From NCBI GenBank assembly GCA_937919225.1, contig CALFRH010000411.1, positions 1 to 36,988 of the forward strand: a stretch of 36,988 nt of DNA, given 5' to 3'. The notes under the pieces were generated by a model. It ran no database searches and had not been told where the DNA came from. It saw only the letters and a program-made list of their open reading frames with translations. Made by a program: the position numbers and the translations under genes. This DNA is from an uncultured Parvularcula sp. GTDB lineage: Bacteria; Pseudomonadota; Alphaproteobacteria; Caulobacterales; Parvularculaceae. Positions 17,575-26,171 of the stretch are shown here, in pieces (the stretch's first letter is position 1; each line of letters begins with the position of its first letter).

Positions 17575-18699
17575 ATGTCTGAGAATAGTTTCGGCACCCT
17601 TTTTCGCGTCACCACCTGGGGCGAAAGCCATGGCCCCGCCATTGGCTGCGTCATCGATGGTTGCCCCCCGGGCGTGGCCCTCACCGCTGAGCAAATCCAG
17701 GCGGATCTCGATGCGCGGCGCCCCGGCACCTCGCGCTTTGTCACTCAGCGGCAAGAGCCGGACGCGGTGAAAATCCTCTCCGGCGTGTTCGAGGATGACC
17801 GCACCGGCGGCCCGGTCACCACGGGCACCCCCATCAGCCTCATGATCGAGAATGTCGACCAACGGTCCAAAGACTATTCAGAGATCCGCGACAAATACCG
17901 TCCAGGGCATGCGGACTATACCTATGACGCCAAATATGGTGTGCGGGACTATCGCGGGGGCGGCCGGTCCTCCGCCCGCGAGACGGCCAACCGCGTTGCC
18001 GCCGGCGCAGTGGCCCAGGCCGTTCTCCATCATCTGTATGGGGATGTAATAAGGCTTGATGCTGGCCTGGTGGGCCTAGGGCCCCATGAGATTGACCGAA
18101 CGCGGGCCGACTGGTCCACCGTGGGCAACAACCCCTTTTGGTGTCCCGACCCCGTGGCCGCCACCGAATGGGAAAAGGTGCTGGACGGCGCGCGAAAAGA
18201 CGGCTCCTCCCTCGGTGCTCTTATTGAAGTCACGGCCCGCGGCGTCCCCGCCGGGCTCGGTGCCCCCGTCTACGGAAAGTTAGATTCAGATCTCGCCATG
18301 GCCATGATGACCATCAACGCGTCAAAAGGGGTTGAGATCGGCGCCGGGATGGAGGCCGCCCGCTTCTCCGGCATTGAGAACGCAGATGAGATGCGCATGG
18401 GGAAGGACGGCCAACCTGAATTCCTATCGAACAATAATGGCGGCGTGCTTGGCGGTATTAGTACGGGCCAAGACCTCGTGGTCCGCCTAGCAATCAAACC
18501 CACCTCCTCAATCCTCACCTCACGGAAGAGTGTCACAAGAGATGGTGAGGAGACAGAGGTGGTGACCAAGGGCCGCCATGACCCGTGCGTCGGCATTCGG
18601 GGCGTACCGGTGGCCAAGGCTATGATGGCCTGCGTCCTTGCCGACCATGCCCTGCGCCATCGCGCCCAGACGGGGCGGCTAGGTCCGCATCGGTTCTAG
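17575..18699 (+). CDS. aroC: Chorismate synthase
   Basis: 374 residues; the last step of the shikimate pathway, turning EPSP into chorismate with reduced FMN. The three family signatures are present: [20 protein letters not shown] near the N-terminus, [20 protein letters not shown] in the middle and [20 protein letters not shown] near the end. The stop codon TAG is the first part of a hairpin repeat (TAGAGC), so the repeat inserted exactly at the gene end and may serve as terminator. It is divergent from pdxH. Confidence 0.98.
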   Translation: MSENSFGTLFRVTTWGESHGPAIGCVIDGCPPGVALTAEQIQADLDARRPGTSRFVTQRQEPDAVKILSGVFEDDRTGGPVTTGTPISLMIENVDQRSKDYSEIRDKYRPGHADYTYDAKYGVRDYRGGGRSSARETANRVAAGAVAQAVLHHLYGDVIRLDAGLVGLGPHEIDRTRADWSTVGNNPFWCPDPVAATEWEKVLDGARKDGSSLGALIEVTARGVPAGLGAPVYGKLDSDLAMAMMTINASKGVEIGAGMEAARFSGIENADEMRMGKDGQPEFLSNNNGGVLGGISTGQDLVVRLAIKPTSSILTSRKSVTRDGEETEVVTKGRHDPCVGIRGVPVAKAMMACVLADHALRHRAQTGRLGPHRF

Positions 18700-18700
18700 A

Positions 18701-18800
18701 GCGTTTTCCGACCAAGTGGGTACCGGTTGGTCGTAAGAAAACGCGATAAATCAATAACCTAGAGCACGCGAACGATTCAATCTGTTCGCAAAGTGCTCTA
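18701..18800. repeat. Composite palindromic repeat, families A and B side by side
   Basis: Two strong hairpins lie in tandem. The first (18701-18744) pairs GCGTTTTC with GAAAACGC and CGACCAA with TTGGTCG. The second (18760-18800) pairs TAGAGCAC with GTGCTCTA and GCGAAC with GTTCGC around a GATTCAATCT loop. From memory, this TAGAGCGTTTTCCGACCAAG type is a common intergenic repeat in alphaproteobacteria. Families A and B also lie next to each other after katG. Confidence 0.8.
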
Positions 18801-18851
18801 AAAGACCCGTTCGCCATGCGCACCTGTGGCTGGACCTCCACCGGCCGAGTG

Positions 18852-18865
18852 TGTAATCGTTTACA
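18852..18865. promoter_or_regulatory. LacI-type operator upstream of the DUF1080 gene
   Basis: TGTAATCGTTTACA is a near-perfect palindrome with central CG, the shape bound by LacI/GalR-family sugar regulators. It lies 34 bp before the DUF1080 start, where it would block a promoter. No LacI gene is in the window. Confidence 0.45.
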
Positions 18866-18899
18866 GTGTACACAAAAACGGTAACCATGAGGGAGCGAC

Positions 18900-19658
18900 A
18901 TGATCATGACCATTGCCACCAAGATTGCGGGCCTTGCCGCCACTGCGGTCGTGGCCCTCTCCGCCCTCACCACCGCCAACGCTGGTGAGGCAGGGAATGA
19001 ACCGGACGGCAAACTGATCATTGTCGAGGATGACTGGCGGCCCCTTTTCGATGGCAAAACCCTTTCCGGTTGGCGCTCCTACAAAAAGCCCAAACCCACC
19101 TCGGCCTGGTCCATTAAGGACGGCCGGATTGTCCTGGAACGGTTCAACTGGTGGTTCCCGACGGTCCATCGTCGCGGTGCATTGATGACAGTTGATCAGT
19201 TTACCAATTTCGAGCTGGAACTTGAGTGGAAGGTGGCCAAACGAGGCAATAGTGGCCTAATGTTCGGTGTACGAGAGTTAGAGAAGGCGCGCTTCGCCCA
19301 CGATTCAGGGATCGAAGTACAAATCCTCGATAACGAACGCGGCCTGGGCCATAAAGACCCCTACCAGCGCGCTGGCGGTATCTACGGCCTGTTCCCCCCC
19401 AAAACCGACAGCGCCAAGCCGGCGGGTGAGTTTAATAAAGTCCGCTTACGGGTCCTCGATGGTAAAGTCCACCACTGGTTAAACGGGGTTGAGATGACCA
19501 GCTTCGATATGCGGTCCGAAGCGTGGAAAGATCTTATGGCAGAGAAGGACTACGCCTTTGAGCGATCTGAAACCGGGCACATTGTCCTACAAGATCATCT
19601 TTACAATGTGGAATTCAAGAATATCCGCATTCGCGAACTGGCAGTATCGGCGGATTAG
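18900..19658 (+). CDS. Secreted DUF1080 protein (3-keto-disaccharide hydrolase domain)
   Basis: 252 residues. A Sec signal peptide (residues 1 to about 28, ending TTANA) precedes one DUF1080 domain, a concanavalin-like beta-sandwich. Typical stretches are WRPLFDGKTLSGWRSYKKP, ELELEWKVAKRGNSGLMFGV, HDSGIEVQILDNE and HHWLNGVEMTSFD. Some family members hydrolyse 3-keto-glycosides in the periplasm, so a role in sugar use is likely, and the LacI-like operator upstream agrees. AGGGAG precedes the ATG at 18900. It overlaps the converging methyltransferase by 4 bp. The exact substrate is unknown. Confidence 0.9.
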   Translation: MIMTIATKIAGLAATAVVALSALTTANAGEAGNEPDGKLIIVEDDWRPLFDGKTLSGWRSYKKPKPTSAWSIKDGRIVLERFNWWFPTVHRRGALMTVDQFTNFELELEWKVAKRGNSGLMFGVRELEKARFAHDSGIEVQILDNERGLGHKDPYQRAGGIYGLFPPKTDSAKPAGEFNKVRLRVLDGKVHHWLNGVEMTSFDMRSEAWKDLMAEKDYAFERSETGHIVLQDHLYNVEFKNIRIRELAVSAD

Positions 19659-20404
19659 AGCCTTCGCGCGATATAGAACCCATAGCTCACATAATCCGAA
19701 TAACGCCTATATAGGCTAATTTCTCGCTGCTCGGCATCAACGAGGGCGCGCGCTGCATCAGAATGGTGATGCCGTGCGAGGAAGGCCTCAAAACCAGCCT
19801 CTATGGGGTCATAATAGTTCTCAAGCCAGCACCGCTCCGGCAACGGAAAATAGCCAAGGGGTTCATACCCGGCCGCCTCTAAGACATGTAGCTTGGCAGA
19901 GGCGGTATCCACCTCCGGGTACACCTTATGCCAGTGCTCGGTCAGCTCATCGGGCCGGTCTTTGGTCAACCAGGTGAGTTCCGATACCGCCAAAACCCCG
20001 CCTGACTTCAGAAGCGGACGCCACAGCGCTGCGCCCTTCGCAAAACCGAGATTATAGATCGCGCCTTCCGACCAGATCGCATCAAGCGATCCCTCCTCAA
20101 AAGGGAGTGCCTCCATCGAGGCGGAAAGGGTTTGAATCTTATCCGATAGACCCACCTCCCCGGCACGCGCATCAAGCGTGCCGAGAAACGCCGGGAACAA
20201 ATCAACAGCGGTGATCGTCGCATCAAGCGCTGTCGCCAGGACCAATGTCGCCGCGCCAGTCCCGCAGCCAATGTCGGCAATCTTCAAACCTGTGCGGCCT
20301 TTCAAGCCAGACAAGGCGAGGGCCAACGCTGTTTCCCTATCCCCGCCTGGGCCCTGCCGCGGCTGGCGGTGATGAAGGTCGATGAGAAGAGAAAAATCGT
20401 CCAT
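19655..20404 (-). CDS. Class I SAM-dependent methyltransferase
   Basis: 249 residues from the ATG at 20404, which has GGAGAG upstream; the track start at 20455 lacks this. The SAM-binding motif I is LKIADIGCGTGAATLVLA near residue 45, followed by an acidic ITAVDLF end of beta-2 and the motif SLDAIWSEGAIYNLGF. The overall form resembles UbiE/small-molecule methyltransferases. The C-terminus has a Tyr/Arg-rich tail (YRRYSDYVSYGFYI). The methyl acceptor is unknown. It stands alone, convergent with the DUF1080 gene. Confidence 0.9.
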   Translation of the reverse strand: MDDFSLLIDLHHRQPRQGPGGDRETALALALSGLKGRTGLKIADIGCGTGAATLVLATALDATITAVDLFPAFLGTLDARAGEVGLSDKIQTLSASMEALPFEEGSLDAIWSEGAIYNLGFAKGAALWRPLLKSGGVLAVSELTWLTKDRPDELTEHWHKVYPEVDTASAKLHVLEAAGYEPLGYFPLPERCWLENYYDPIEAGFEAFLARHHHSDAARALVDAEQREISLYRRYSDYVSYGFYIARRL

Positions 20405-20575
20405 GATCTGTCTCTCCGCAGGATCGGCAAAAATGGCAAGGGCGATGGCCAGCATCAGCCTACCCGATAGGCGGCCTCACCGAAAAAGGATGAAAACACA
20501 ACGCCTTACCGAACCACCCTTGTGAGCAAGCACCGGGCCCTTTAGATTAAGCGGGTTGTCCTATGGGAGGGACCC

Positions 20576-20866
20576 ATGCCGAAGATCCACTGGCCCACCA
20601 TCGTTAAACTGCTTATCGCCAGCCTCGTGGTGGGCACCATCATGGGCATTATCGGCGCCGACCCGTTCGAGTTTTGGGAACAAGTGTGGGCGCAAGTGCG
20701 GATGGCCTTTACCACCATTTACGATGTGGGTTGGGAGGGGATCAAAAAGGCGCTCTACTTTACGTTCATAGGCGGCGTGGTCGTGCTCCCCATTTGGGTT
20801 GTTTTGGAGTTCCTCAAGCGGCGGAAGCCGCAGGCCAGCCCTCAGAAGACGAACAAAGAGGGGTAG
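20576..20866 (+). CDS. DUF6460-like small membrane protein
   Basis: 96 residues with two membrane helices (about 9-27, VKLLIASLVVGTIMGIIGA, and 62-82, YFTFIGGVVVLPIWVVLEFL) joined by an amphipathic stretch with conserved-looking Trp and Asp. The C-terminal tail is basic (KRRKPQASPQK). The pattern fits the alphaproteobacterial family DUF6460 as I remember it; function unknown. GGGAGGG precedes the ATG at good spacing. It is followed by a 187-bp gap containing a 12-bp palindrome. Confidence 0.78.
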   Translation: MPKIHWPTIVKLLIASLVVGTIMGIIGADPFEFWEQVWAQVRMAFTTIYDVGWEGIKKALYFTFIGGVVVLPIWVVLEFLKRRKPQASPQKTNKEG

Positions 20867-20890
20867 ACGGCGACAGGCCCCCTTAAGGAA

Positions 20891-20902
20891 CCCTAATTAG
20901 GG
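20891..20902. promoter_or_regulatory. 12-bp perfect palindrome in intergenic gap
   Basis: CCCTAATTAGGG lies after the DUF6460-like stop and about 150 bp before the next start. It may be an operator or chance. I see nothing else firm in the 20867-21053 gap, which is less GC-rich than the flanks. Confidence 0.25.
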
Positions 20903-21053
20903 GTGTACGTCTTTACGAATAATCTCCACGGCAATGTTGCAAGGCTTCGATATCGGATCGAAATCGCCAATAATGGTTTTGATTGGATGTATGCCAATGT
21001 GCATACTAACCCGGTCAATAATGCACAGCATCAACGCTATTTGGGGAGATTGC

Positions 21054-21974
21054 ATGATGGAGATCTTGCACCGTTTCCGACGACTGTGCGGGCACCTGCT
21101 CGTCCGCGCCCTTAAATGGTGGCCCGTCACCGTGCCCACGCTCATTCTCAGCTGGGTATGGTTTGAAAACCGCAATCTGGGGACAATGGAGTTGACCCTG
21201 TACGACGACAGGATCGCAATTAATCGAACTGTCGTCGATCTATTATCAGAGTATGGCCGTGTTCGTCCGGGCACCTCTCGAAAGCATACAATTGTTCTAC
21301 AAGATCCCAATGGCAAAGCTCCCCTTACTTTCGAGAACATTGCAGGACGCAAAAACCCCTACGCTATTGGGCTTGTATTGTCGGGTCGGTACTACAGCAC
21401 CATTATAAAGTTCACAGAAGATAGACTTGTTCGGGTGTCTTTCAATCCGCAGTCCGATAATCTGACTGTCAAAGAAGCTCTCACCGTCGTTGATGACATT
21501 CGGACCTGGGCCCTGTCGGCGGGGTTTGACCATCAGCCCGTGATGGAATTTAACGCACCACCGATCCCCCTTCTTCAACTACGTGATGAGGTTTTTTTTG
21601 ACGAACAAGGGGAAATCCACCCAGACCTTCTCCCCCGCCTCAAACGAGCCGCCACAGAGGACGATGGAAGGCTGAGGGGCTTCACCGCCCTCTCCATGGA
21701 GCGTGGGCCGCATGGCATCTTCGTCGAAGTGGTCTACTCCGCCCTCGAATATCAGCCGCCCGCGAGGCCGTTCGAAGACTACTCCACAAGGGTGAATATA
21801 GATGTTGTGGACTCATGTTCCAGAGAAGTGAGAGACATTGAGGCTTTTCGACAAGGGAAGTTGGACTACAGGCCCACTCTCACCCCCGCAGGGGAAGATC
21901 CATGGACAGACTATTGCCGATCGCTACCGGCCAACAGCCTAGAAAAGCTTATGCCGCCCGACGGGCACCCTTAG
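21054..21974 (+). CDS. Hypothetical membrane-anchored protein
   Basis: 306 residues from the ATG at 21054, which has TTGGGGAG upstream; the track start at 20934 has no RBS and reads through non-coding-like sequence. A short basic N-terminus and one transmembrane helix (about residues 21-37, WWPVTVPTLILSWVWF) anchor a roughly 265-residue domain, probably outside the cytoplasm. Visible stretches include IVLQDPNGKAPLTFENI, SDNLTVKEALTVVDDIRTW and FFDEQGEIHPDLLPRLKRA. I recognise no family. The 3' end overlaps the converging recQ by 26 bp. It has a less GC-rich first half than its neighbours, which may mean recent acquisition. Confidence 0.75.
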   Translation: MMEILHRFRRLCGHLLVRALKWWPVTVPTLILSWVWFENRNLGTMELTLYDDRIAINRTVVDLLSEYGRVRPGTSRKHTIVLQDPNGKAPLTFENIAGRKNPYAIGLVLSGRYYSTIIKFTEDRLVRVSFNPQSDNLTVKEALTVVDDIRTWALSAGFDHQPVMEFNAPPIPLLQLRDEVFFDEQGEIHPDLLPRLKRAATEDDGRLRGFTALSMERGPHGIFVEVVYSALEYQPPARPFEDYSTRVNIDVVDSCSREVRDIEAFRQGKLDYRPTLTPAGEDPWTDYCRSLPANSLEKLMPPDGHP

Positions 21975-23190
21975 GCATACAGACATCACATCGTCCGCAG
22001 ACGTCGCTGCGTTCTTCACCGAAATAGCCTAGAAGGAGGTTGCGGCGACACACACGGGCATCACAAAGGGCGGCCAGCTGATCGAGTTTTTCCCGCTCTA
22101 ACCGTTTGAATTCATCGGGGGCGGAGGAATTGTCGATCATCTTTCGCCGGACGATGAGATCCCCGACGCCGTAGAGCAATATAGCCTCCGCCGGCTCGCC
22201 GTCGCGCCCCGCCCGTCCCATCTCTTGGTAATAGGCCTCGACACTGGCGGGCAGGTCGCGGTGAATGACATAGCGAATGTCCGGTTTATCGATGCCCATG
22301 CCGAACGCGACGGTGGCACAGACGACGACGTCGTCCCGCTCCATAAATCGCGCCAAGACATCAGAGCGAACCTGTTCAGGCAGGCCCGCATGATAGGCAT
22401 AGGCATTGTGCCCCATCGCGCAGAGAGCCGTTGCCGTTTGCTCTGTCGTCTTGCGAGAGCGACAATAGACGATCCCCGGTTGCCCCCGCCGTTGGCGCAA
22501 AAGGCTCTCAAGCTGCCGGGTGCCTTTCATCTTTTCACGGATGGAAATGGCGATGTTCGGTCGATCAAACCCTTGCACAAAGGTTTGCGCCTCCCCACCG
22601 AAAAGCTGGCTGACAATATCACCGCGGGTCCGGCGGTCAGCGGTCGCCGTGAAGGCCGCCATCGGCACATTATCAAAATGCTGCTTTAGACCGCCTAAGG
22701 AGAGATATTCCTGCCGAAAATGGTGCCCCCATTGGGAGATACAGTGGGCCTCATCCACAACGAGCAGGCTTAAGGGCTGGTTCTTGAGCGCCCCCACCAT
22801 GCGCGCCGTGGTGAGGCGTTCGGGCGACATGTAGAGAAGCTTTGACTGCCCCGCCACCGCCGCCTTCCAATCCTCGACATTGAGGGCACGATCTCGACCG
22901 GAATGGATCATGCCCGCGCCAATGCCCGCCGCGCGGAGGGCCGCCACCTGATTCTCCATAAGAGCGATCAGGGGGGAGACCACCACCGCAAAGCCAGGAC
23001 GCATAAGCGCCGGTAGCTGGAAACAGACCGACTTGCCCGCGCCCGTGGGCATGACAGCCAAGGTATCGGTGCCGCCAAGGATAGACTCCACCACCGCCTG
23101 TTGACCGTCGCGAAAGCCGCCAAACCCAAACTGGTCTTGCAACACGGACAGGGCGTCGGTGTCCTTGGGCTCTACAGAAAGGGCGGTCAT
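21949..23190 (-). CDS. recQ: Short RecQ-type ATP-dependent DNA helicase
   Basis: 413 residues from the ATG at 23190, with GGGATT upstream. The superfamily-2 helicase core is complete: Walker A VMPTGAGKSVCFQLPAL, DEAHCISQWG, FTATAD, GIVYCRSRKTTEQTA, and motif VI with YYQEMGRAGRDGEPAE. A Cys4 zinc region follows (RVCRRNLLLGYFGE, then CGRCDVC). The protein ends there, without the winged-helix and HRDC domains of full-length RecQ (about 600 residues). The aromatic-rich loop reads QWGHHFRQEY where most RecQ proteins have GHDFRPEY. It could be an accessory repair helicase beside a longer RecQ elsewhere. Confidence 0.92.
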   Translation of the reverse strand: MTALSVEPKDTDALSVLQDQFGFGGFRDGQQAVVESILGGTDTLAVMPTGAGKSVCFQLPALMRPGFAVVVSPLIALMENQVAALRAAGIGAGMIHSGRDRALNVEDWKAAVAGQSKLLYMSPERLTTARMVGALKNQPLSLLVVDEAHCISQWGHHFRQEYLSLGGLKQHFDNVPMAAFTATADRRTRGDIVSQLFGGEAQTFVQGFDRPNIAISIREKMKGTRQLESLLRQRRGQPGIVYCRSRKTTEQTATALCAMGHNAYAYHAGLPEQVRSDVLARFMERDDVVVCATVAFGMGIDKPDIRYVIHRDLPASVEAYYQEMGRAGRDGEPAEAILLYGVGDLIVRRKMIDNSSAPDEFKRLEREKLDQLAALCDARVCRRNLLLGYFGEERSDVCGRCDVCMPKGARRAA

Positions 23191-23331
23191 GAAATCCCAC
23201 GAAGTTGCAGCACTATGCACACCCTGATTCTGCCGCACCAGGCTAGGCACTGAATGACCTTAGCCAGCGCAAGATGGCGGCAGGGGAAATTTTTTCCACC
23301 GCGGCCCTGAGAAAAGCCCTAAGAGAGGTCC

Positions 23332-24306
23332 ATGACCAAACTGACGATTGATACCGCCCTCCTCCACCCCGACGCGATTGCGCCTGAAGCCCAGGCGGCA
23401 AACGAGATGATTGAGGGACTTCTCGCTACCGGCCCCACGATTATCGAGCTGGGGCCGCAGGAGACCCGTCGACGCCGGAAGGAGGGCGAGGGCCTCCTCA
23501 AAGAACAAGACCCCCATCCTGACGGCCGGTGGGAGACGGCGAAAGCGCTTGGATTAGAAGTACCTGTACGGATTATTGAACCCGATGGCCCGGCCAAGGG
23601 CGTCTACCTCCACATCCATGGGGGTGGCCACGTCATTGGGGCCGCGGGCGCGCAGGATCAAACGCTGAAACTGTTCGCTGATCGGCTAGGGTGCGCGATG
23701 GTGAGTGTTGAATATCGCTTGGCGCCGGAAAACCCCTGGCCCCTCCCCGCTGACGATTGCGAGGCGGCGGCCCTATGGTTGGTCGACAATGCCAAGCGCC
23801 TTTTCGGCACGGACACACTATTTGTGGGCGGCGAAAGCGCGGGCGGGCATCTGTCGGCGGTGACCATTTTGCGGTTGGCCAAGCGCCTGGGGCGCATGCC
23901 CTTTGCGGCAGCGAACCTTGTTTATGGCATCTTTGATATGGCGGGCACACCCAGCGTCCATGGCTGGGGCGAGCGGAACCTTGTCCTTAACACCGAGATT
24001 ATTCGCTGGTTCTGTGCACAGCTCGTCCCCCCGGCGGTGGAAGCTGAGACCTCTCTGCGCTCCCCGGAGTTGTCCCCTCTTTACGCGGATCTTCAAGGCC
24101 TGTGCCCGGCACTCTTCACCATTGGGACACTGGACCCATTGCTTGATGACTCCCTTCTTATGGCGACGCGGTGGTCAGCGGCGGGGAACGAGACCGAACT
24201 GGCGATCTATCCCGGCGGCATCCACGCCTTTAACGCGATCCCCGGTCTTCCCCTTGCTGAGGAAGCCAATGGCAAGATGGTGTCCTTCCTAAAGAGCTAT
24301 CTTTAG
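23332..24306 (+). CDS. Alpha/beta hydrolase, HSL-family esterase/lipase
   Basis: 324 residues of the hormone-sensitive-lipase family. The oxyanion-hole motif is HGGG (residues 96-99, in VYLHIHGGGHVIGA), the nucleophile is Ser169 in GGESAGG, the acid is probably the first Asp of GTLDPLLDDS and the catalytic His is in YPGGIHAFN. No signal peptide is seen, so a cytoplasmic carboxylesterase on short acyl chains is expected. AGAGAGG precedes the ATG. Its end overlaps the converging DsbA-like gene by 4 bp. Confidence 0.92.
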   Translation: MTKLTIDTALLHPDAIAPEAQAANEMIEGLLATGPTIIELGPQETRRRRKEGEGLLKEQDPHPDGRWETAKALGLEVPVRIIEPDGPAKGVYLHIHGGGHVIGAAGAQDQTLKLFADRLGCAMVSVEYRLAPENPWPLPADDCEAAALWLVDNAKRLFGTDTLFVGGESAGGHLSAVTILRLAKRLGRMPFAAANLVYGIFDMAGTPSVHGWGERNLVLNTEIIRWFCAQLVPPAVEAETSLRSPELSPLYADLQGLCPALFTIGTLDPLLDDSLLMATRWSAAGNETELAIYPGGIHAFNAIPGLPLAEEANGKMVSFLKSYL

Positions 24307-24977
24307 TCCGGGTTCGCCTTTGCCGTTTCTGTTTCAAGGGACTTGATCGCCTCAAGCAGCTGCGCCTTGGGGAGCGCCCCAGCAAAGGCCGCCTGTTCAT
24401 TGACGATAAAGCTTGGCACCCCGCTAAACCCCGCACCGCGAAAGGCGGCGGCCTCCTCCCGAACGGAGGCTTCATCTTCACTGGTGGCAAGGCGCGCCGA
24501 CATCTCATCAGCGTCAAGCCCGGCCTCCGCCGCAGCGGCAACGAGGACATCGCGCTCAGAGATATCCTCGCCATGCTGCCAATAGGCCTCGAACAGCGCC
24601 GTCATCACCTCCCGCTGCTGGTCCGTGCCGTGGGCCCACCGGATAAGACGGTGCGCCTGGGTGGTGTCAGGGATGCGGGTCGGTCGTTCGGGATCAAAGG
24701 AAAGGCCCACATCCGCCATCGCCTCATTAAGAGCGGTGCGAATCGCTTGGCGCTGATTCTCGTCAGGAAACTTGCGCGCTAGGGTTGCAAGCCGGTCTCG
24801 CCCCCCTTCCGGGGTCTCAGGATCCAAGCGGTAGGGGCGATACCGCACGGTGACGGTATTGCTGAAACTCAAGGCCATCACCGCCCAATCCAATGCACGA
24901 AAACCCACATAACACCAGGGACATATGACATCGGAGACCATATCGATGGATAAGGGCGTTCGCGCTGAATCGGTCAT
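24303..24977 (-). CDS. DsbA-family oxidoreductase (FrnE-like)
   Basis: 224 residues with a thioredoxin fold and a large helical insert. The redox motif is CPWC in DMVSDVICPWCYVGFRALDW near the N-terminus, and the cis-proline loop is GFSGVPSFIVNEQAAFAGAL near residue 195. No signal peptide is present, so it is cytoplasmic like FrnE rather than periplasmic DsbA. FrnE relatives act as disulfide isomerases or polyketide-modifying enzymes; here a general thiol-disulfide role is most likely. It is divergent from zur across about 100 bp. Confidence 0.9.
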   Translation of the reverse strand: MTDSARTPLSIDMVSDVICPWCYVGFRALDWAVMALSFSNTVTVRYRPYRLDPETPEGGRDRLATLARKFPDENQRQAIRTALNEAMADVGLSFDPERPTRIPDTTQAHRLIRWAHGTDQQREVMTALFEAYWQHGEDISERDVLVAAAAEAGLDADEMSARLATSEDEASVREEAAAFRGAGFSGVPSFIVNEQAAFAGALPKAQLLEAIKSLETETAKANPD

Positions 24978-25079
24978 TTATGTCACTCTCCTTGGGCCAC
25001 AGGGGCAAAAAACCCCCTCAAGGCTCTTGCACTCATTGCGCGTTCATCACACCCTTTCCGCACGGTATTGGAGGATAGG

Positions 25080-25523
25080 ATGGCAGCTGATCCGGTACAG
25101 AGTGCGCCCCCACCAGAACCAATGACGCCCCGACGAAAGGGGCTAACGCGGAATGAGCGGCTGGTGCTCGATGCATTGGGGACCAAGACCAGCCCAATGA
25201 AAGCCTATGAGCTGCTTGAAGCGCTAAAAGGGTCGGGCGTAAAGGCCCCCATGACGGTGTACCGCGCCCTTGACCGCCTTGAGGAGCGGGGCCTCATCCA
25301 TAAGCTGGATGCAATCAACGCTTTTGTTCTTTGCCGGCATCAGACGCCCCATGAGGTGCAAGCCTTTTTGGTTTGCATCGAATGCTGCGACGCTCAGGAG
25401 TTCGAAGACGCTCGCCTGTCCACTCTCCCCTGGGAAGAGATGGTCGGCCACGGCACCTTTGACGAGTTTGACGTCACCTCCACGCGGATCGAAATTCGCG
25501 GACGGTGCAACAACTGCACTTAA
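25080..25523 (+). CDS. zur: Zur-type Fur-family zinc uptake regulator
   Basis: 147 residues from the ATG at 25080, with GGAGGATAGG upstream; the track start is a TTG inside that RBS. The N-terminal winged helix is LTRNERLVLDALG...MTVYRALDRLEERGLIHKLD. Structural zinc is held by CIEC in FLVCIECCD and by the C-terminal CNNC in EIRGRCNNC. The INAFVLCRHQ stretch supplies the regulatory zinc site. This is closer to alphaproteobacterial Zur than Fur. It probably represses zinc uptake genes when zinc is plentiful. The merC-like gene about 5 kb away is a possible target. Confidence 0.82.
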   Translation: MAADPVQSAPPPEPMTPRRKGLTRNERLVLDALGTKTSPMKAYELLEALKGSGVKAPMTVYRALDRLEERGLIHKLDAINAFVLCRHQTPHEVQAFLVCIECCDAQEFEDARLSTLPWEEMVGHGTFDEFDVTSTRIEIRGRCNNCT

Positions 25524-25531
25524 CACGACGG

Positions 25532-26170
25532 CTAACCCACTTCCCGTCGAGCGTCAGCCGCCCATTCCGCCACGGCAGGGTTTGCCCACATGGTGTCCGT
25601 ATACGCTTTTATTTTTTCATCCATCGGGACAGGCCCATAGGTCCGCAGACGACTGACCACCGGCGCAAAAAACGCATCCGCGATAGAAAAAGCGCCGAAC
25701 AGGTACGCCCCATCGCCCTTCTCACCGAAGTCGGTGCGGGCCTCCCCCCATAAATGAAACAACCGGTCCAGATCTCGCCGAACCCCTATGGGGACGGTGA
25801 CGCCAGCGCCCTCCGTTACAATATCCATGGGCCACACCGTCCGAAGCGTTGAGAAGCCTGAATGCATCTCAGCGGCCAAACACCGCGCCCGGGCGCGGGC
25901 CACCGGGTCCGCTGGCCACAAGCCTTTGGCGGGATAATTGTACGCTAACTACTACGCGATGGCGAGGGAATCCCATACCGTTACCCCCTCATCCAAAAGG
26001 CAAGGGACCAGTCCTGATGGAGAATATTGCTTGATGGTGGCGCGGGTCTCAGGCTCATCGAGCCTAATCAGCGTCTCCTCGAACGGAATATCAAAGTGGC
26101 GCATCAACACCCATGGCCGCATGGACCATGAAGAGAGATTCTTGTTCCCAATAATCAGTGTCGTCCTCAC
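25532..26170 (-). pseudogene. Glutathione S-transferase gene interrupted by two tandem amber codons
   Basis: Read on the minus strand from the GTG at 26170, the frame gives a normal GST thioredoxin-fold domain (IGNKNLSSWSMRPWVLMRHF, then SGLVPCLLDEGVTVWDSLAIA). At 25954-25949 come two consecutive stop codons, TAGTAG. The same frame then continues as LAYNYPAKGLWPADPVARAR and a complete GST C-terminal helical domain. The family usually has AEYLA here, so the stops replace Glu and Tyr by single-base changes (GAG to TAG and TAC/TAT to TAG). There is no frameshift and no other damage is seen. The start lies 1 bp after the amidotransferase stop, so it was the second gene of that unit. It is probably a recent pseudogene, unless a sequencing error or readthrough applies. 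Confidence 0.85.
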
Positions 26171-26171
26171 C

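Noticed and set aside
17523-17744. N-terminal extension of pdxH over the aroC start
   Set aside because: It is antisense to the conserved aroC N-terminus; the ATG at 17522 fits PdxH length.
18701-18800. CRISPR array
   Set aside because: The repeats here are hairpins of differing sequence with no regular spacers, and no cas genes are in the window.
25949-25954. Pyrrolysine or other recoding at TAGTAG in the GST gene
   Set aside because: Glutathione transferases need no such residue, two in a row is implausible, and other genes in the window use TAG as a normal stop.
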